Assembly: GCF_016862195.1 (NCBI RefSeq)
Contig: NZ_BOMM01000003.1
Span: 62,001-126,000 of the forward strand
Source of the DNA: Paractinoplanes ferrugineus
Lineage (GTDB): Bacteria; Actinomycetota; Actinomycetes; Mycobacteriales; Micromonosporaceae
Direction: 5' to 3'
DNA: 64,000 nucleotides
Positions 25,030-33,529 of the stretch are shown one piece after another (within the stretch, counting starts at the first letter, position 1; every line of letters starts with the position of its first letter). Under the pieces are notes generated by a model. It saw only the letters and a list, made by a program, of their open reading frames with translations, was not told where the DNA came from and made no database searches. Both the position numbers and the translations under genes were made by a program.

Positions 25030-25670
25030 TGTTCCGGGTGATGGTGGTGGACGACCACCCGATGTGGCGTGAGGGTGTGAGCCGTGATCTCGCGGCGGCC
25101 GGCTACGAGGTGGCCGCGACCACCGGCGAGGGGCAGCAGGCGGTCCGGATCGCCGCGGCGGCCCGGCCCGACGTCGTGATCCTGGACCTCCAGCTGCCCG
25201 ACGTCAGCGGCGTGGAGGTGATCACCGGTCTGCGCGCCGAGTTGCCGGCGGTCCGCATCCTGATGCTGTCGGCCAGTGGCGAGCAGCAGGACGTGCTCGA
25301 CGCGATGAAGGCCGGCGCCAACGGCTATCTGCTGAAGTCCGCCGGCCTGCCGGAATTCCTGGACGCGGTGGCGCGAACCGCCGCCGGCGACACGGTCTTC
25401 ACGCCAGGGCTGGCCGGGCTCGTGCTCGGGGAGTTCCGGCGGCTCGCCGCCGGGCCCGACAAATCCGACGAGACGACGCCGAAGCTCACCGAGCGCGAGA
25501 CCGAGGTGCTCCGGCTCGTCGCCAAGGGCCTGTCCTACCGGCAGATCGCCGAGCGTCTGGTGCTCAGCCACCGGACCGTGCAGAACCACGTGCAGAACAC
25601 GCTCGGCAAGCTTCAGCTGCACAACCGGGTCGAGCTGACCCGTTATGCCATCGAGCAGGGGCTCGACTAG
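25029..25670 (+). CDS. NarL/LuxR-family response regulator
   Basis: A 213-residue regulator: receiver domain 1-118 with acidic pair DD (8-9), phospho-acceptor D53 (VVILDLQLPDVSG) and K near 103 (YLLKSAG); LuxR-type helix-turn-helix 148-213 with LTERETEVLRLVAKGLSYRQ. Translation starts on the last base of the kinase stop codon, so it is the partner of the MacS-like kinase. Its TAG stop lies within CTAG, which on the other strand is the stop of the convergent DUF5709 gene. Confidence 0.93.
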   Translation: MFRVMVVDDHPMWREGVSRDLAAAGYEVAATTGEGQQAVRIAAAARPDVVILDLQLPDVSGVEVITGLRAELPAVRILMLSASGEQQDVLDAMKAGANGYLLKSAGLPEFLDAVARTAAGDTVFTPGLAGLVLGEFRRLAAGPDKSDETTPKLTERETEVLRLVAKGLSYRQIAERLVLSHRTVQNHVQNTLGKLQLHNRVELTRYAIEQGLD

Positions 25671-26224
25671 CTGTAATCCGGCGGGTTGGTCTCGTGCATG
25701 GCGAGCTCCTCGGCGCTCGCGCCGCCGCCGGCCGCACCCGCGTCGTAGGCCACACTGTCGGCCTCGTCGTCGAAGCCGTAGCCCTCGTCCGTGGCCACCA
25801 GGCGGCCGACCGACTCCGGGTTGTCGTCGTCGAGCTGGCCGTCGTCGTAGAGGGAGATCTGCGACTTGGGGTCGGAGGTCGGGCTCTCACCCCAGACGTC
25901 GGCGTCGAAGTCGCGCTGCGCCGAGCTGTCCACCGTCTCGTCGAGCGGGTCCCGGCGCGCGGGGATCGGGTCCTCGGCCCCGAAGTCCGGCTCCTCCTGC
26001 CGGAGGCGGTAGTCGAGGGACTCGCCCTCGCGCTGCTCCTCGGCCGTGTCGCCGAACCGGTTGGACCCACCCGGGCCCACGCCGGGCAGCGCGGCCGGAT
26101 CCGGGCCGTCGGCCCAGCGGCCGGTCTCGACCGAGTCGTACGCGTTGGAATCGTCGTCCGCCGTGCCCGGAAGACCCGACGCTTCCGGGTCGGACACCTC
26201 GGACGGGTAGTCGTTGTCTCGCAT
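25667..26224 (-). CDS. DUF5709 domain protein
   Basis: A 185-residue, very acidic, hydrophilic protein (many D, E, S) with no membrane helix. It carries the DUF5709 pattern: ESLDYRLRQEEPDFG in the middle and GRLVATDEGYGFDDEADSVAYDAG near the end. The family is restricted to actinobacteria and has no known function; composition suggests an intrinsically disordered or stress-associated protein. Its stop codon is shared, in antiparallel, with the response regulator stop (CTAG). Confidence 0.85.
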   Translation of the reverse strand: MRDNDYPSEVSDPEASGLPGTADDDSNAYDSVETGRWADGPDPAALPGVGPGGSNRFGDTAEEQREGESLDYRLRQEEPDFGAEDPIPARRDPLDETVDSSAQRDFDADVWGESPTSDPKSQISLYDDGQLDDDNPESVGRLVATDEGYGFDDEADSVAYDAGAAGGGASAEELAMHETNPPDYS

Positions 26225-26233
26225 GGTGGCAAT

Positions 26234-26980
26234 CTACCCGCGGTCCGGCCCGGTCATGCTTCGCACGTCGTCCGAGATCAACGCCCACACCACTTTGCCG
26301 TCGGTGAGCGGGAGGCTGCCCCACCGGCTGGCCACCGAGTCGATGAGCAGCATGCCGCGCCCGCCGTAGGAGGTCGGCGCGGGCGCCCCGGTGAACGACG
26401 GGACCCCCGCCGAGTGGTCCCGGACGGCCACGCTCACCGCTTCCCCGTGCACGGCCAGCAGCAGGGTCATCTCGGTGTGCGCGTGCTGCACCACGTTGTT
26501 GACCAGCTCGGTGACGACGATGCAGGCCGAGCCGGCCAGCTCCGCACGCCCCCACTCCGAGCAGGCCCCGCTGATCAGCTCGCGGGACCGTCGCGCCGCG
26601 CCGACCTGCGGCTCGAGTTCGACATTCACACGTTCCCCCGCCTTGGGCGGGCCGAGCTGGGCAAACGCTTCGTCGATGTCGGGCCGGACGGGCCAGCCGC
26701 AGTCGCCCCAGGCGTCGGCCCCATCGGTGTTGCACAGGGTGAGCCGCGCTCCCGGCCAATCGAAGGTGTCCTGCCGGACATCGCGCAGAACCGAGACGGC
26801 ATCCGGCTCACCGACCGCCAACTCGCCGACATCGACGACGATGGCCTCGGGCTGCCCGGCGAGCACGTCGAGCAACACCGACCGGACCTGCGGCGCGCTG
26901 CCCGAATCAAGCACCCCGATGAGCCGGACCATCGGGTACGGCCGGGCGCTGTCCACCAGGTGTCTCACCTCGCTCGACAT
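26234..26980 (-). CDS. STAS-like plus HATPase_c anti-sigma regulator
   Basis: A 248-residue two-domain protein. Residues 1-100 resemble a STAS/anti-anti-sigma fold (VRLIGVLDSGSAPQVRSVLLD). Residues 125-245 are an RsbW-type HATPase_c domain (VVTELVNNVVQHAHTEM, DHSAGVP, GGRGMLLIDSVASRWG). Fusion of sensor-like and kinase-like parts is common in Streptomyces and relatives. ATG 26980 has GGAGCG five bases upstream; an ATG at 26998 behind GGGGTGGG is also possible. No sigma factor is adjacent. Confidence 0.82.
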   Translation of the reverse strand: MSSEVRHLVDSARPYPMVRLIGVLDSGSAPQVRSVLLDVLAGQPEAIVVDVGELAVGEPDAVSVLRDVRQDTFDWPGARLTLCNTDGADAWGDCGWPVRPDIDEAFAQLGPPKAGERVNVELEPQVGAARRSRELISGACSEWGRAELAGSACIVVTELVNNVVQHAHTEMTLLLAVHGEAVSVAVRDHSAGVPSFTGAPAPTSYGGRGMLLIDSVASRWGSLPLTDGKVVWALISDDVRSMTGPDRG

Positions 26981-27164
26981 GATCGCTCCATTGTGCATAA
27001 CCCACCCCAACGCGCATTTCCGCGCGTCCGCGGAGTTGCGCCGGCCGCCCCCGCGATTGCCATCGACAGGGACATAACCGCCAGGCGGTCATGCCCGAGT
27101 TGTACCCCACCTGGCAACTCTCAAGCACGATTGCGATCCGCCCGGCGCCCGGAACCGCCCGAGA

Positions 27165-27213
27165 CCGGTTGCGCCGCGGTCCGGTTGCGCCCGCGGTCCG
27201 GTTGCGCCGCGGT
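27165..27213. repeat. Three tandem 16-17 base repeats
   Basis: CCGGTTGCGCCGCGGT occurs at 27165-27180 and 27198-27213, and with one extra C at 27181-27197. It lies in the 257-base gap 26981-27237, which otherwise shows only the upstream region of the STAS/HATPase gene. Confidence 0.8.
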
Positions 27214-27237
27214 CCGGCGGCCGCCCGCCGGTGCCGG

Positions 27238-28164
27238 TCAGTGGCCGGTCGGGGCGGTTCGCAGCGGCGATGCCGGGTCCGGGCGGCGGGTCGGGGCGGT
27301 GGTGTGGTGATGCTGCGGCTCGGCATAGCGGGTCAGGCCGATCACCGCCGCCAGGGTCACCACGAAACCGAGCGCGGCCAGCCAGAACAGGCCCTCGGCG
27401 ATGCGGTCGCCCAGCAGGAGCAGGCCGACGATCGCCGCCGGGACCGCGCCCGCGGCGTCCATGGCGGCCACCGCGGCGGTGGTCGAGCCGCGCTGCATCG
27501 CCAGGCCCAGCAGCAACTGGCCGACCAGGGAGTGCACGATCAGGAGGTAGAGCAGCGGGTTGGTGAGGAAGCCGGCCGGCGAATGTTCGTTGGCCAGGGG
27601 GCGGGCCGCGATCGCCGCGGCCGAGAAGTCCACGCCGGCGAGCGAGCCCAGAACCACCGATCCGAGGGCGCCGTGCAGGCGTACCGCAAAGATCCCGCAC
27701 ACCCCGATCACCAGGACCGAGGCGGCCAGCAAGACCACCACGACCGGCCCCAGCCGGCGCGAATGCGCCGGTTCCGCGGCGATGACCAGGGCGGTGATCC
27801 CGGCGAGGAGCAGGGCGAGGAGAAAGACCTCGGCGGTCGGCAGGCTCCATTTCAGGATCAGTACGCCGAGCAGGGCGGTCACGCCGAGCCCGGCCGCGAC
27901 GCTCGCCTGCACCAGGAAGAGCGGCAGGTCGCGGCGGGCGAGGAAGGCGAGTACGAACCCGAGCGTCTGACAGCCGAGACCGAGAAGGTAGGTGCGCTGC
28001 CCGGCGAGCCGCAGCAGCAGTCCGGGGTCGAACGTGTGGTGCACCGTGGTCTTCGCGGCGGCCGCGGATTGGAGCAGGTTGGCGACCCCGTAGGCCAAGA
28101 TCATGGCCGCGAGGAAGAACCAGCCGGAAGACGCCACCTGACGCACGATAGACGAGATTCCCAC
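27238..28164 (-). CDS. DMT/EamA-like transporter permease
   Basis: A 308-residue hydrophobic protein with about nine to ten helices arranged as two halves, as in drug/metabolite transporters. Features are GYxxANLLQSAAAA in helix one, ASVAAGLGVTALLG, and AAAVAAMDAAGAVPAAIVGLLLLGDRIAEG near the end, a usual EamA terminal motif. Substrate unknown. GTG 28164 was chosen because helix one begins soon after; GTG 28206 would add 14 polar residues. A histidine-rich tail (EPQHHHTTAP) ends the protein. Confidence 0.78.
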   Translation of the reverse strand: MGISSIVRQVASSGWFFLAAMILAYGVANLLQSAAAAKTTVHHTFDPGLLLRLAGQRTYLLGLGCQTLGFVLAFLARRDLPLFLVQASVAAGLGVTALLGVLILKWSLPTAEVFLLALLLAGITALVIAAEPAHSRRLGPVVVVLLAASVLVIGVCGIFAVRLHGALGSVVLGSLAGVDFSAAAIAARPLANEHSPAGFLTNPLLYLLIVHSLVGQLLLGLAMQRGSTTAAVAAMDAAGAVPAAIVGLLLLGDRIAEGLFWLAALGFVVTLAAVIGLTRYAEPQHHHTTAPTRRPDPASPLRTAPTGH

Positions 28165-28275
28165 CCCGGCGACGGCTGAACCCCGACCCCGGCCGCAGCG
28201 AAGCACCCCATTTGTCAGCGTCTGCGGCGGGCGGGCGGGCGATCGGCGTTTGGGGCGGGCGGGAAATGACGGCGG

Positions 28276-29079
28276 TCAGCGCTGCGGGGTCGTCAACGTC
28301 GTCAGGACGGTCTCGTGCAACAGCCCGTTGGTGGCGATCGCCGCGGTCTTGTCAGTCGGCGGGCGGCCGGTCAGGTCGGTGATCGTGCCACCGGCCTCGG
28401 ACACGATCGGGATCAGCGCGGCAACGTCCCACAATGACAGCTCCGGCTCGATCATCACCTCGAGGGCGCCCTCGGCCAGCAGCATGTAGCCGTAGAAGTC
28501 ACCGTAGGCCCGGCTCCGCCACGCGCTCAGCGCCATGTTGACCACCGGCTCCAGGCGGCCGGTGTCGGCCCACCCGGTCAGGCTGGCATAACTGAAGCTC
28601 GCGTCGGCGAACCGGTGCACGCCGGAGACCTTGATGCGGGTGGCGGCGTGCTGATGCTTCCCGGCGTACGCCCCGTGCCCGCGCGCCGCCCACCAGCGCC
28701 GCCCCAGGGCCGGCGCGGAGACCAGGCCGGCCACCGGTGTGTCCCCCTCGAGCAGGGCGATCAGCGTGCCCCAGATCGGCACGCCGCGCACGAAGTTCTT
28801 GGTGCCGTCGATCGGGTCGATCACCCAGCGGCGGCTGCCCGGCCCGGCGGCGGCCGCGGTGTGCCCGAACTCCTCGCCGATCACCCCGTCGCGCGGCCGG
28901 GCCCGCGCCAGGGTGCCCCGCAGCGCCTGCTCGACGGCCGTGTCGGCGTCGGAGACCGGGGTCAGGTCGGGTTTCGACTCCACTCGCAGATCGAGCGCCC
29001 GGAACCGGCTCATCGAGATCGAGTCGGCGGTGTCCGCGAGCAGATGAGCGAGCGAGAGGTCGTCGGCATATCCGGCCAT
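28276..29079 (-). CDS. hisN: Histidinol-phosphatase (inositol monophosphatase family)
   Basis: A 267-residue Mg-dependent phosphatase of the IMPase superfamily. Metal and substrate motifs are present: DLTPVSDADTAVE, IGEEFGHT, WVIDPIDGTKNFVRGVPIWG, and ELSLWDVAALIPIVSEAGG. Actinobacterial members of this length act as HisN, removing phosphate from histidinol phosphate; other monophosphates remain possible. ATG 29079 starts MAGYADDL. It follows rsgA on the same strand by 41 bases. Confidence 0.88.
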   Translation of the reverse strand: MAGYADDLSLAHLLADTADSISMSRFRALDLRVESKPDLTPVSDADTAVEQALRGTLARARPRDGVIGEEFGHTAAAAGPGSRRWVIDPIDGTKNFVRGVPIWGTLIALLEGDTPVAGLVSAPALGRRWWAARGHGAYAGKHQHAATRIKVSGVHRFADASFSYASLTGWADTGRLEPVVNMALSAWRSRAYGDFYGYMLLAEGALEVMIEPELSLWDVAALIPIVSEAGGTITDLTGRPPTDKTAAIATNGLLHETVLTTLTTPQR

Positions 29080-29120
29080 GCGTCGCACGCTAGCCGATCG
29101 GGGGTGTGCTGGACCAACGG

Positions 29121-30179
29121 TCAGGCCGGTGGATGCTCACGCGGGTCGAGGTCGCCGGCCCGGGAGGCCAGCAGCCGGCGGTAGGACGCCAACCGGCGCG
29201 GGTCGGCGTGGCCCGCGGCCACCCAGGCGTCGAGCCGGCAGTCGGCGTCGTTCGGGGTGTGCCCGCAGTTCGGCTGGTCCTCCACGGTGCCCTCGACCAG
29301 GTCCGGGAAGCCGTGCAGGAGGCTTTCGGCGCTCACGTGGGCGAGGCCGAAGCTGCGGATGCCGGGGGTGTCGATGATCCAGCCCGGGTCCTTGCGGGAA
29401 CGACCCACCGGCGGCAGCCGCAGGGCCACCGCGCTGGTCGAGGTGTGCCGGCCCTTGCCGATGGCGGACACCACCCCGACGGCTCGGAGAGCGTCCGGGA
29501 CCAGGCGGTTGACCAGGGTGGACTTGCCGACCCCGGAGTGGCCGACGAGCACCGAGATCTGGCCGGCCAGGCGGGTGCGCAGGTCGGCCAGGTCGCTGTC
29601 GGGCTGCACCAGGACGTACGGCAGGTCGAGCTCGGCATAGTAGTCGAGAACCGCGGCCGGGCCGGCCAGGTCGGCCTTGGTCAGGCACAGGAGCGGCTCG
29701 ATGTCGGCGTCGTACGCCGCGACCAGGCAACGGTCGATGAAACCGGTGCGTGGCGGCGGGTCGGACAGCGCGCTGACGATCACCAACTGGTCGGCGTTGG
29801 CGACCACCACGCGTTCGAGGCGGCCCTCGGGGGTGGTGTCGTCGTCGTCCGCGGTGCGGCGCAGCACCGACGTGCGCTCGCCGATCCGGACGATGCGGGC
29901 CAGCGCCCCGGAGTCGCCGGTCACGTCGCCGACGAGGGCGACCCGGTCCCCGACGACGACCGACTTGCGGCCGAGCTCACGCGCCCGCATCGCGGTGATT
30001 ATCGGGCTGTCGACGTCGGCGTCCTCGCGCACGCAGCCGTAGCGGCCCCGGTCGACGGTGATGACCAGCCCGTCGACCGCGTCGTCGTGCTTGGGTCGGG
30101 TGCGGGTGCGCGGACGGGACGACCGGCCCGGACGGATCCGAACGTCGTCCTCGTCGTATTCCCGTTTATGTGCCGGCAG
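29121..30179 (-). CDS. rsgA: Ribosome small subunit-dependent GTPase A
   Basis: A circularly permuted GTPase that helps mature the 30S subunit. After a basic N-terminus (YDEDDVRIRPGRSSRPRTR) and OB fold, the motifs come in permuted order: G4 LTKADL, G1 VGHSGVGKSTLVN, G3 DTPGIRSFGL, then the zinc knuckle (CGHTPNDADC). The start is unusual. No ATG, GTG or TTG lies near residue 1; a CTG at 30179 has AGGAG six bases upstream, while the next GTG (30245) would add 22 residues and overlap aroA by 64 bases. I show the CTG start (352 aa). Confidence 0.88.
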   Translation of the reverse strand: MPAHKREYDEDDVRIRPGRSSRPRTRTRPKHDDAVDGLVITVDRGRYGCVREDADVDSPIITAMRARELGRKSVVVGDRVALVGDVTGDSGALARIVRIGERTSVLRRTADDDDTTPEGRLERVVVANADQLVIVSALSDPPPRTGFIDRCLVAAYDADIEPLLCLTKADLAGPAAVLDYYAELDLPYVLVQPDSDLADLRTRLAGQISVLVGHSGVGKSTLVNRLVPDALRAVGVVSAIGKGRHTSTSAVALRLPPVGRSRKDPGWIIDTPGIRSFGLAHVSAESLLHGFPDLVEGTVEDQPNCGHTPNDADCRLDAWVAAGHADPRRLASYRRLLASRAGDLDPREHPPA

Positions 30180-30181
30180 GT

Positions 30182-31474
30182 CTAGCTCCTCGCCACGAGT
30201 CCCGCCCAGAGTTCGGGGAACTCGGGCAATGTCTTCGACGTACACGCTACGTCGGTGAGCTCTATGCCCGGGACGGCGAGTCCGATAACCGCGGCGGCGT
30301 GCGCCATCCGGTGATCGGCGTAGGTCTCGAAAGTGGTCGCCCGCAGCGGCCGCGGCTCGATGCGCAGGCCGTCGCGGAACTCGGTGACCTCGGCGCCCGC
30401 CTTGGCCAGCTCGGCGACCAGGGCCGCGATGCGGTCGGTCTCGTGGCCGCGGATGTGCTCGACCCCGCGCAGCTCGCTGGGGCCGTCGGCGAGCGCGGCG
30501 AGGGCCGCGAGCACCGGGGTCAGCTCGCTCACCTCGGACAGATCGGCGGTGAGGCCGTGCAGCGCTCCGGTGCCGCGCACGGTCAGGCCGTCGGGGCCCT
30601 GGGACACGTCGCCGCCGAGCGCGGTGAGCAGCTCGGTGAGGCGCTCGACCGGTTGCCAGCTCGCCGCCGGCCAGCCGGCCAGGGTGACGGCGCCGCCGGT
30701 GACCATGGCCGCCGCGAAGAAGGGCGCGGCCCCGCTGAGGTCGGGCTCGATCACCCAGGAGCGACCGTGCAGCGGGCCCGGCTCGACCGCCCACACGTCC
30801 GGCACCGACTCGTCGACGAGTGCGCCGGCCGCGCGCAGCATGTGGGTCGTCATCCGCAGGTGGGGCGCGGACGGGACGGGCGGCCCCTCGTGCCGCAGCA
30901 CCAGACCCTTGGTGAAGCGCGGCGCGGACAGCAGCAGACCGGAGACGAACTGGCTGGACGCCGACGCGTTGATCACCGTCTCGCCCCCCTCGACCAGGCC
31001 GGAGCCGTGCACGGTGAGCGGCAGTCCGCCGGTCGGGGACGCGTCGATCGACACGCCGAGCGCGCGCAGCGCCTCGATGATCGGGCGCAGCGGGCGGTTG
31101 CGCGCGTGCGGGTCGCCGTCGAACTCGACGACGCCGTCGGCCAGCGCGGCGGCCGGTGGCAGGAACCGCATGATCGTGCCGGCCAGCCCCACGTCGACCC
31201 GGGCCGGACCGTGCAGCGGGCCGGGCCCGACCGGCCACCGCTCGTCGTCGCTCGTGTCGACGGCGACACCGAGCGCGCGCAGGCCGGCCGCCATCAGCTC
31301 GGTGTCGCGCGCCCGCAGGGGCCGCTCGATCACCGACGGGCCGCCGGCGAGCGCGGACAGGATCAGCGCGCGGGCCGTCATCGACTTGGAGCCGGGCAGC
31401 CGCACGGTCGTGGTGACCTGGGTCGACGCGGTCGGGGCGAGCCAGGGGCGGGGTTCAGCGGGCATGGTGGCCAT
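30182..31474 (-). CDS. aroA: 3-phosphoshikimate 1-carboxyvinyltransferase (EPSP synthase)
   Basis: A 430-residue shikimate pathway enzyme joining shikimate-3-phosphate and PEP. Motifs: LPGSKSMTARALILSALAG near residue 26, VGLAGTIMRFLPPAAAL, SASSQFVSGLLLSAPRF, and RGHETDRIAALV plus YADHRMAHAAAVIGLA at the end. The usual SKSxxNRAL asparagine is alanine here (MTARAL). Start ATG 31474 is followed by a second ATG at 31465. It lies just upstream of rsgA (three bases to the CTG), so the two are one unit. It is divergent from the SRAP gene. Confidence 0.93.
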   Translation of the reverse strand: MATMPAEPRPWLAPTASTQVTTTVRLPGSKSMTARALILSALAGGPSVIERPLRARDTELMAAGLRALGVAVDTSDDERWPVGPGPLHGPARVDVGLAGTIMRFLPPAAALADGVVEFDGDPHARNRPLRPIIEALRALGVSIDASPTGGLPLTVHGSGLVEGGETVINASASSQFVSGLLLSAPRFTKGLVLRHEGPPVPSAPHLRMTTHMLRAAGALVDESVPDVWAVEPGPLHGRSWVIEPDLSGAAPFFAAAMVTGGAVTLAGWPAASWQPVERLTELLTALGGDVSQGPDGLTVRGTGALHGLTADLSEVSELTPVLAALAALADGPSELRGVEHIRGHETDRIAALVAELAKAGAEVTEFRDGLRIEPRPLRATTFETYADHRMAHAAAVIGLAVPGIELTDVACTSKTLPEFPELWAGLVARS

Positions 31475-31552
31475 TCTGCCCGGCGGGTCCGACATTCCCG
31501 CGGCGCATTCCCGCCCCCCGGGATCAATTCCGAAGGCGTACCGTACCGACTC

Positions 31553-32236
31553 ATGTGCGGCCGGTACGCGACGACGCGGAGCGAAGCCGACCTCAGCGAC
31601 CTCTTCGACGCCGTCGACGTGACCGAGGGGCTGGGGCCGAGCTGGAACGTCGCGCCCACCGACCCGGTGCCGGTCATCCGGGTGTCGGCGAGCCACGACG
31701 ACAAGCGGGTGCTCGACACCGTGCGCTGGGGCCTCGTGCCGCCGTGGGCCAAGGACCTGCGCGGCGGCGCCAAGATGATCAACGCGCGCGCCGAGACGGT
31801 GGCCACCTCTCGCGCCTTCGCCCCGTCGTTCGCCCGGCGCCGCTGTCTGGTGCCCGCCGACGGCTGGTTCGAGTGGGTGCGCACCGGCAAGGAGCGCCAG
31901 GCGTTCTACCTGACCCCGGCCGACGGCTCGGTGCTGGCTTTCGCCGGCATCTGGTCGGTCTGGGAATCGCTCAAGACGTGCAGCGTGCTCACCACGGCCG
32001 CGCGCGGTGGCCTCGAGCGGGTGCACGATCGGATGCCGCTGATCCTGCCGCCCGATCGCTGGGCCGAGTGGTTGACCGGTGACCCGGTCGAGGAGTTGTT
32101 GCACCCGATGACCGACCGGGAACTGGCCGCGATCGACATGCGCCCGGTCGGCCCGGCCGTGGGCAACGTCCGCAACAACGGACCGCACCTGATCGAGCCG
32201 CCGTCCACTCCGGCCGTCGAGGCGACGCTGTTCTGA
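31553..32236 (+). CDS. SOS-response-associated peptidase (SRAP/HMCES/YedK family)
   Basis: A 227-residue SRAP protein that forms a covalent thiazolidine crosslink with abasic sites in single-stranded DNA. The catalytic set is complete: Cys2 exposed after Met removal (MCGRYATT), Asn32 (SWNVAPTDPVPV), Glu107 (ADGWFEW) and His158 (ERVHDRMPLIL). INARAET and the RW.L.P.WA segment complete the family pattern. Start fixed by the essential MCGR. Confidence 0.94.
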   Translation: MCGRYATTRSEADLSDLFDAVDVTEGLGPSWNVAPTDPVPVIRVSASHDDKRVLDTVRWGLVPPWAKDLRGGAKMINARAETVATSRAFAPSFARRRCLVPADGWFEWVRTGKERQAFYLTPADGSVLAFAGIWSVWESLKTCSVLTTAARGGLERVHDRMPLILPPDRWAEWLTGDPVEELLHPMTDRELAAIDMRPVGPAVGNVRNNGPHLIEPPSTPAVEATLF

Positions 32237-32428
32237 ACATCGCATGATCAACAGCCGTCTTTGTCGAACTATGTGCGTATTTCCAGCTGCGAACTTTGTT
32301 TCGAGATAGATAAGCCCCTTGTTCTGATCTTCTACGGTGCGATAGAAACCAGCGCCGGAGTGGTGCCGGTCCGCACGGTGCGGGCATGTCACCACGTGCA
32401 TTACCGGTCCCACGGGGGAGGTGGGCTG
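32237..32428 (+). promoter_or_regulatory. AT-rich leader upstream of the first whiB gene
   Basis: This stretch is clearly poorer in GC than its surroundings. TTGTTC (near 32318) and GATAGA (near 32340) are spaced by 16 bases and could be a promoter for the WhiB gene. No gene is seen. Confidence 0.35.
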
Positions 32429-32824
32429 ATGACACGGGCACGTATGCCGCGTCCGCACGAGGTTGCCATCGCCAGACGCGATCCGCGACTTCTGGAAGCG
32501 ATCCAGGAACGCCGCACCGATGAGGCTTGGCGCACAAGAGGCGCCTGCCGCAGCGTTGATCCGGAAACGTTCTTTCCGGCACCCAATGAGCCGTCCGAGA
32601 GCGCGGTCGCGCTCTGTGGGACGTGCGCGGTGCAGGGTCCCTGTCTGGCCTGGGCACTCCAGGTCGGCGACTGCCACGGCGTCTGGGGCGGCACCACGCC
32701 GCGCGAGCGCCGGGCCATGTTGGTCGCTTGGCGAGAGCGGGTCACACCGGATGGGTCGGCCGTCGACGACGGCCCGGATGAGGAGGATCGCCGGCTGCTC
32801 ACGCTTATCCCGTTGAGTCGCTGA
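32429..32824 (+). CDS. WhiB family transcriptional regulator
   Basis: A 131-residue iron-sulfur regulator. The four cluster ligands are Cys40, Cys63, Cys66 and Cys72 (GACRSVDPETFFP and LCGTCAVQGPCLAWAL). The turn motif GVWGGTTPRERRAM and a basic stretch follow. Residues 1-32 and the acidic tail (DDGPDEEDRRLL) extend beyond the minimal fold. GGGGAGG eight bases before ATG 32429 fixes the start; the longer upstream frame is not conserved. Likely partner is a sigma factor region 4, as for other Wbl proteins. Confidence 0.93.
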   Translation: MTRARMPRPHEVAIARRDPRLLEAIQERRTDEAWRTRGACRSVDPETFFPAPNEPSESAVALCGTCAVQGPCLAWALQVGDCHGVWGGTTPRERRAMLVAWRERVTPDGSAVDDGPDEEDRRLLTLIPLSR

Positions 32825-32857
32825 TCCCACACCGGTCATTGCTGCTTGGATAGAGCG

Positions 32858-33460
32858 GTGATCGACACGGAGATCCAGACGCCGCGCGGGCCGGCCGGAA
32901 TTCGCCTTGTCGAACCGGTCGGCCCACCCGCCAGCCTGCTCTTTCTCGGGCACGGCGCGGGCGGTGGGGTCGACGCACCCGATCTGGTCGCGCTCACCGA
33001 AAAGGCAACGGCGGCGGGTGTACGCGTGGTGCTCGTCACCCAGCCCTACCGGGTCGCCGGACGCCGTGCGCCCGCCCCGGCCGGCCAGCTCGACGAGGCG
33101 TGGACGGCCGTGATCGCGCACTACGCCGTGCCCGCCCTTCCGCTGATCTTCGGCGGGCGGTCCAGCGGAGCGCGAGTCGCCTGCCGAACCGCCCCGCTGC
33201 TCGGCGCCGCCGGGGTCGTGGCCCTGGCGTTTCCCCTGCACCCGCCGGGTAGGCCGGCGAAGACCCGGGCCGCCGAGCTGCCCGCCGAGCTGCCCACCCT
33301 GGTCCTCAACGGCGACCGGGATGCCTTCGGTGTGCCCGCCCCGCAGCCGAACGTCGAGGTCGTCGTCCGTCCCGGCGCCACCCACGATCTGCGCAAGGGT
33401 GTGACCGAGACCGCTGAGCTGGCCGTCGACTGGCTACGCCGGCACCAGTGGGCCGGCTAG
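32858..33460 (+). CDS. Alpha/beta hydrolase-like protein (KANL3/Tex30 type)
   Basis: A 200-residue small alpha/beta hydrolase. LLFLGHGAGGGVDAPDL supplies the oxyanion-hole loop, FGGRSSGARVA the GxSxG nucleophile elbow, LVLNGDRDAFG the acidic residue and RPGATHDLRKG the histidine. This combination fits the KANL3/Tex30 hydrolase family, whose bacterial substrates are unknown. GTG 32858 is preferred; a TTG at 32846 is in frame. It stops just before the sigR promoter. Confidence 0.82.
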   Translation: MIDTEIQTPRGPAGIRLVEPVGPPASLLFLGHGAGGGVDAPDLVALTEKATAAGVRVVLVTQPYRVAGRRAPAPAGQLDEAWTAVIAHYAVPALPLIFGGRSSGARVACRTAPLLGAAGVVALAFPLHPPGRPAKTRAAELPAELPTLVLNGDRDAFGVPAPQPNVEVVVRPGATHDLRKGVTETAELAVDWLRRHQWAG

Positions 33461-33463
33461 CCA

Positions 33464-33489
33464 GGAATGCAAGTTGCGCCTGAGTGGTT
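33464..33489 (+). promoter_or_regulatory. SigR/SigH-type promoter upstream of sigR
   Basis: GGAAT at 33464-33468 and GTT at 33487-33489 are separated by exactly 18 bases, the published consensus for actinobacterial SigR/SigH promoters. The site lies 41 bases before the upstream start of the sigma gene, so autoregulation is expected. Confidence 0.75.
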
Positions 33490-33529
33490 ATGACACCCGC
33501 CAGCTTGTCCGGCGAGAGGGGTTCAGCAG

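Noticed and set aside
31475..33385. The upstream extension of the aroA frame to 33385
   Set aside because: It runs antisense through SRAP, WhiB and hydrolase genes; conserved AroA sequence begins near 31474.
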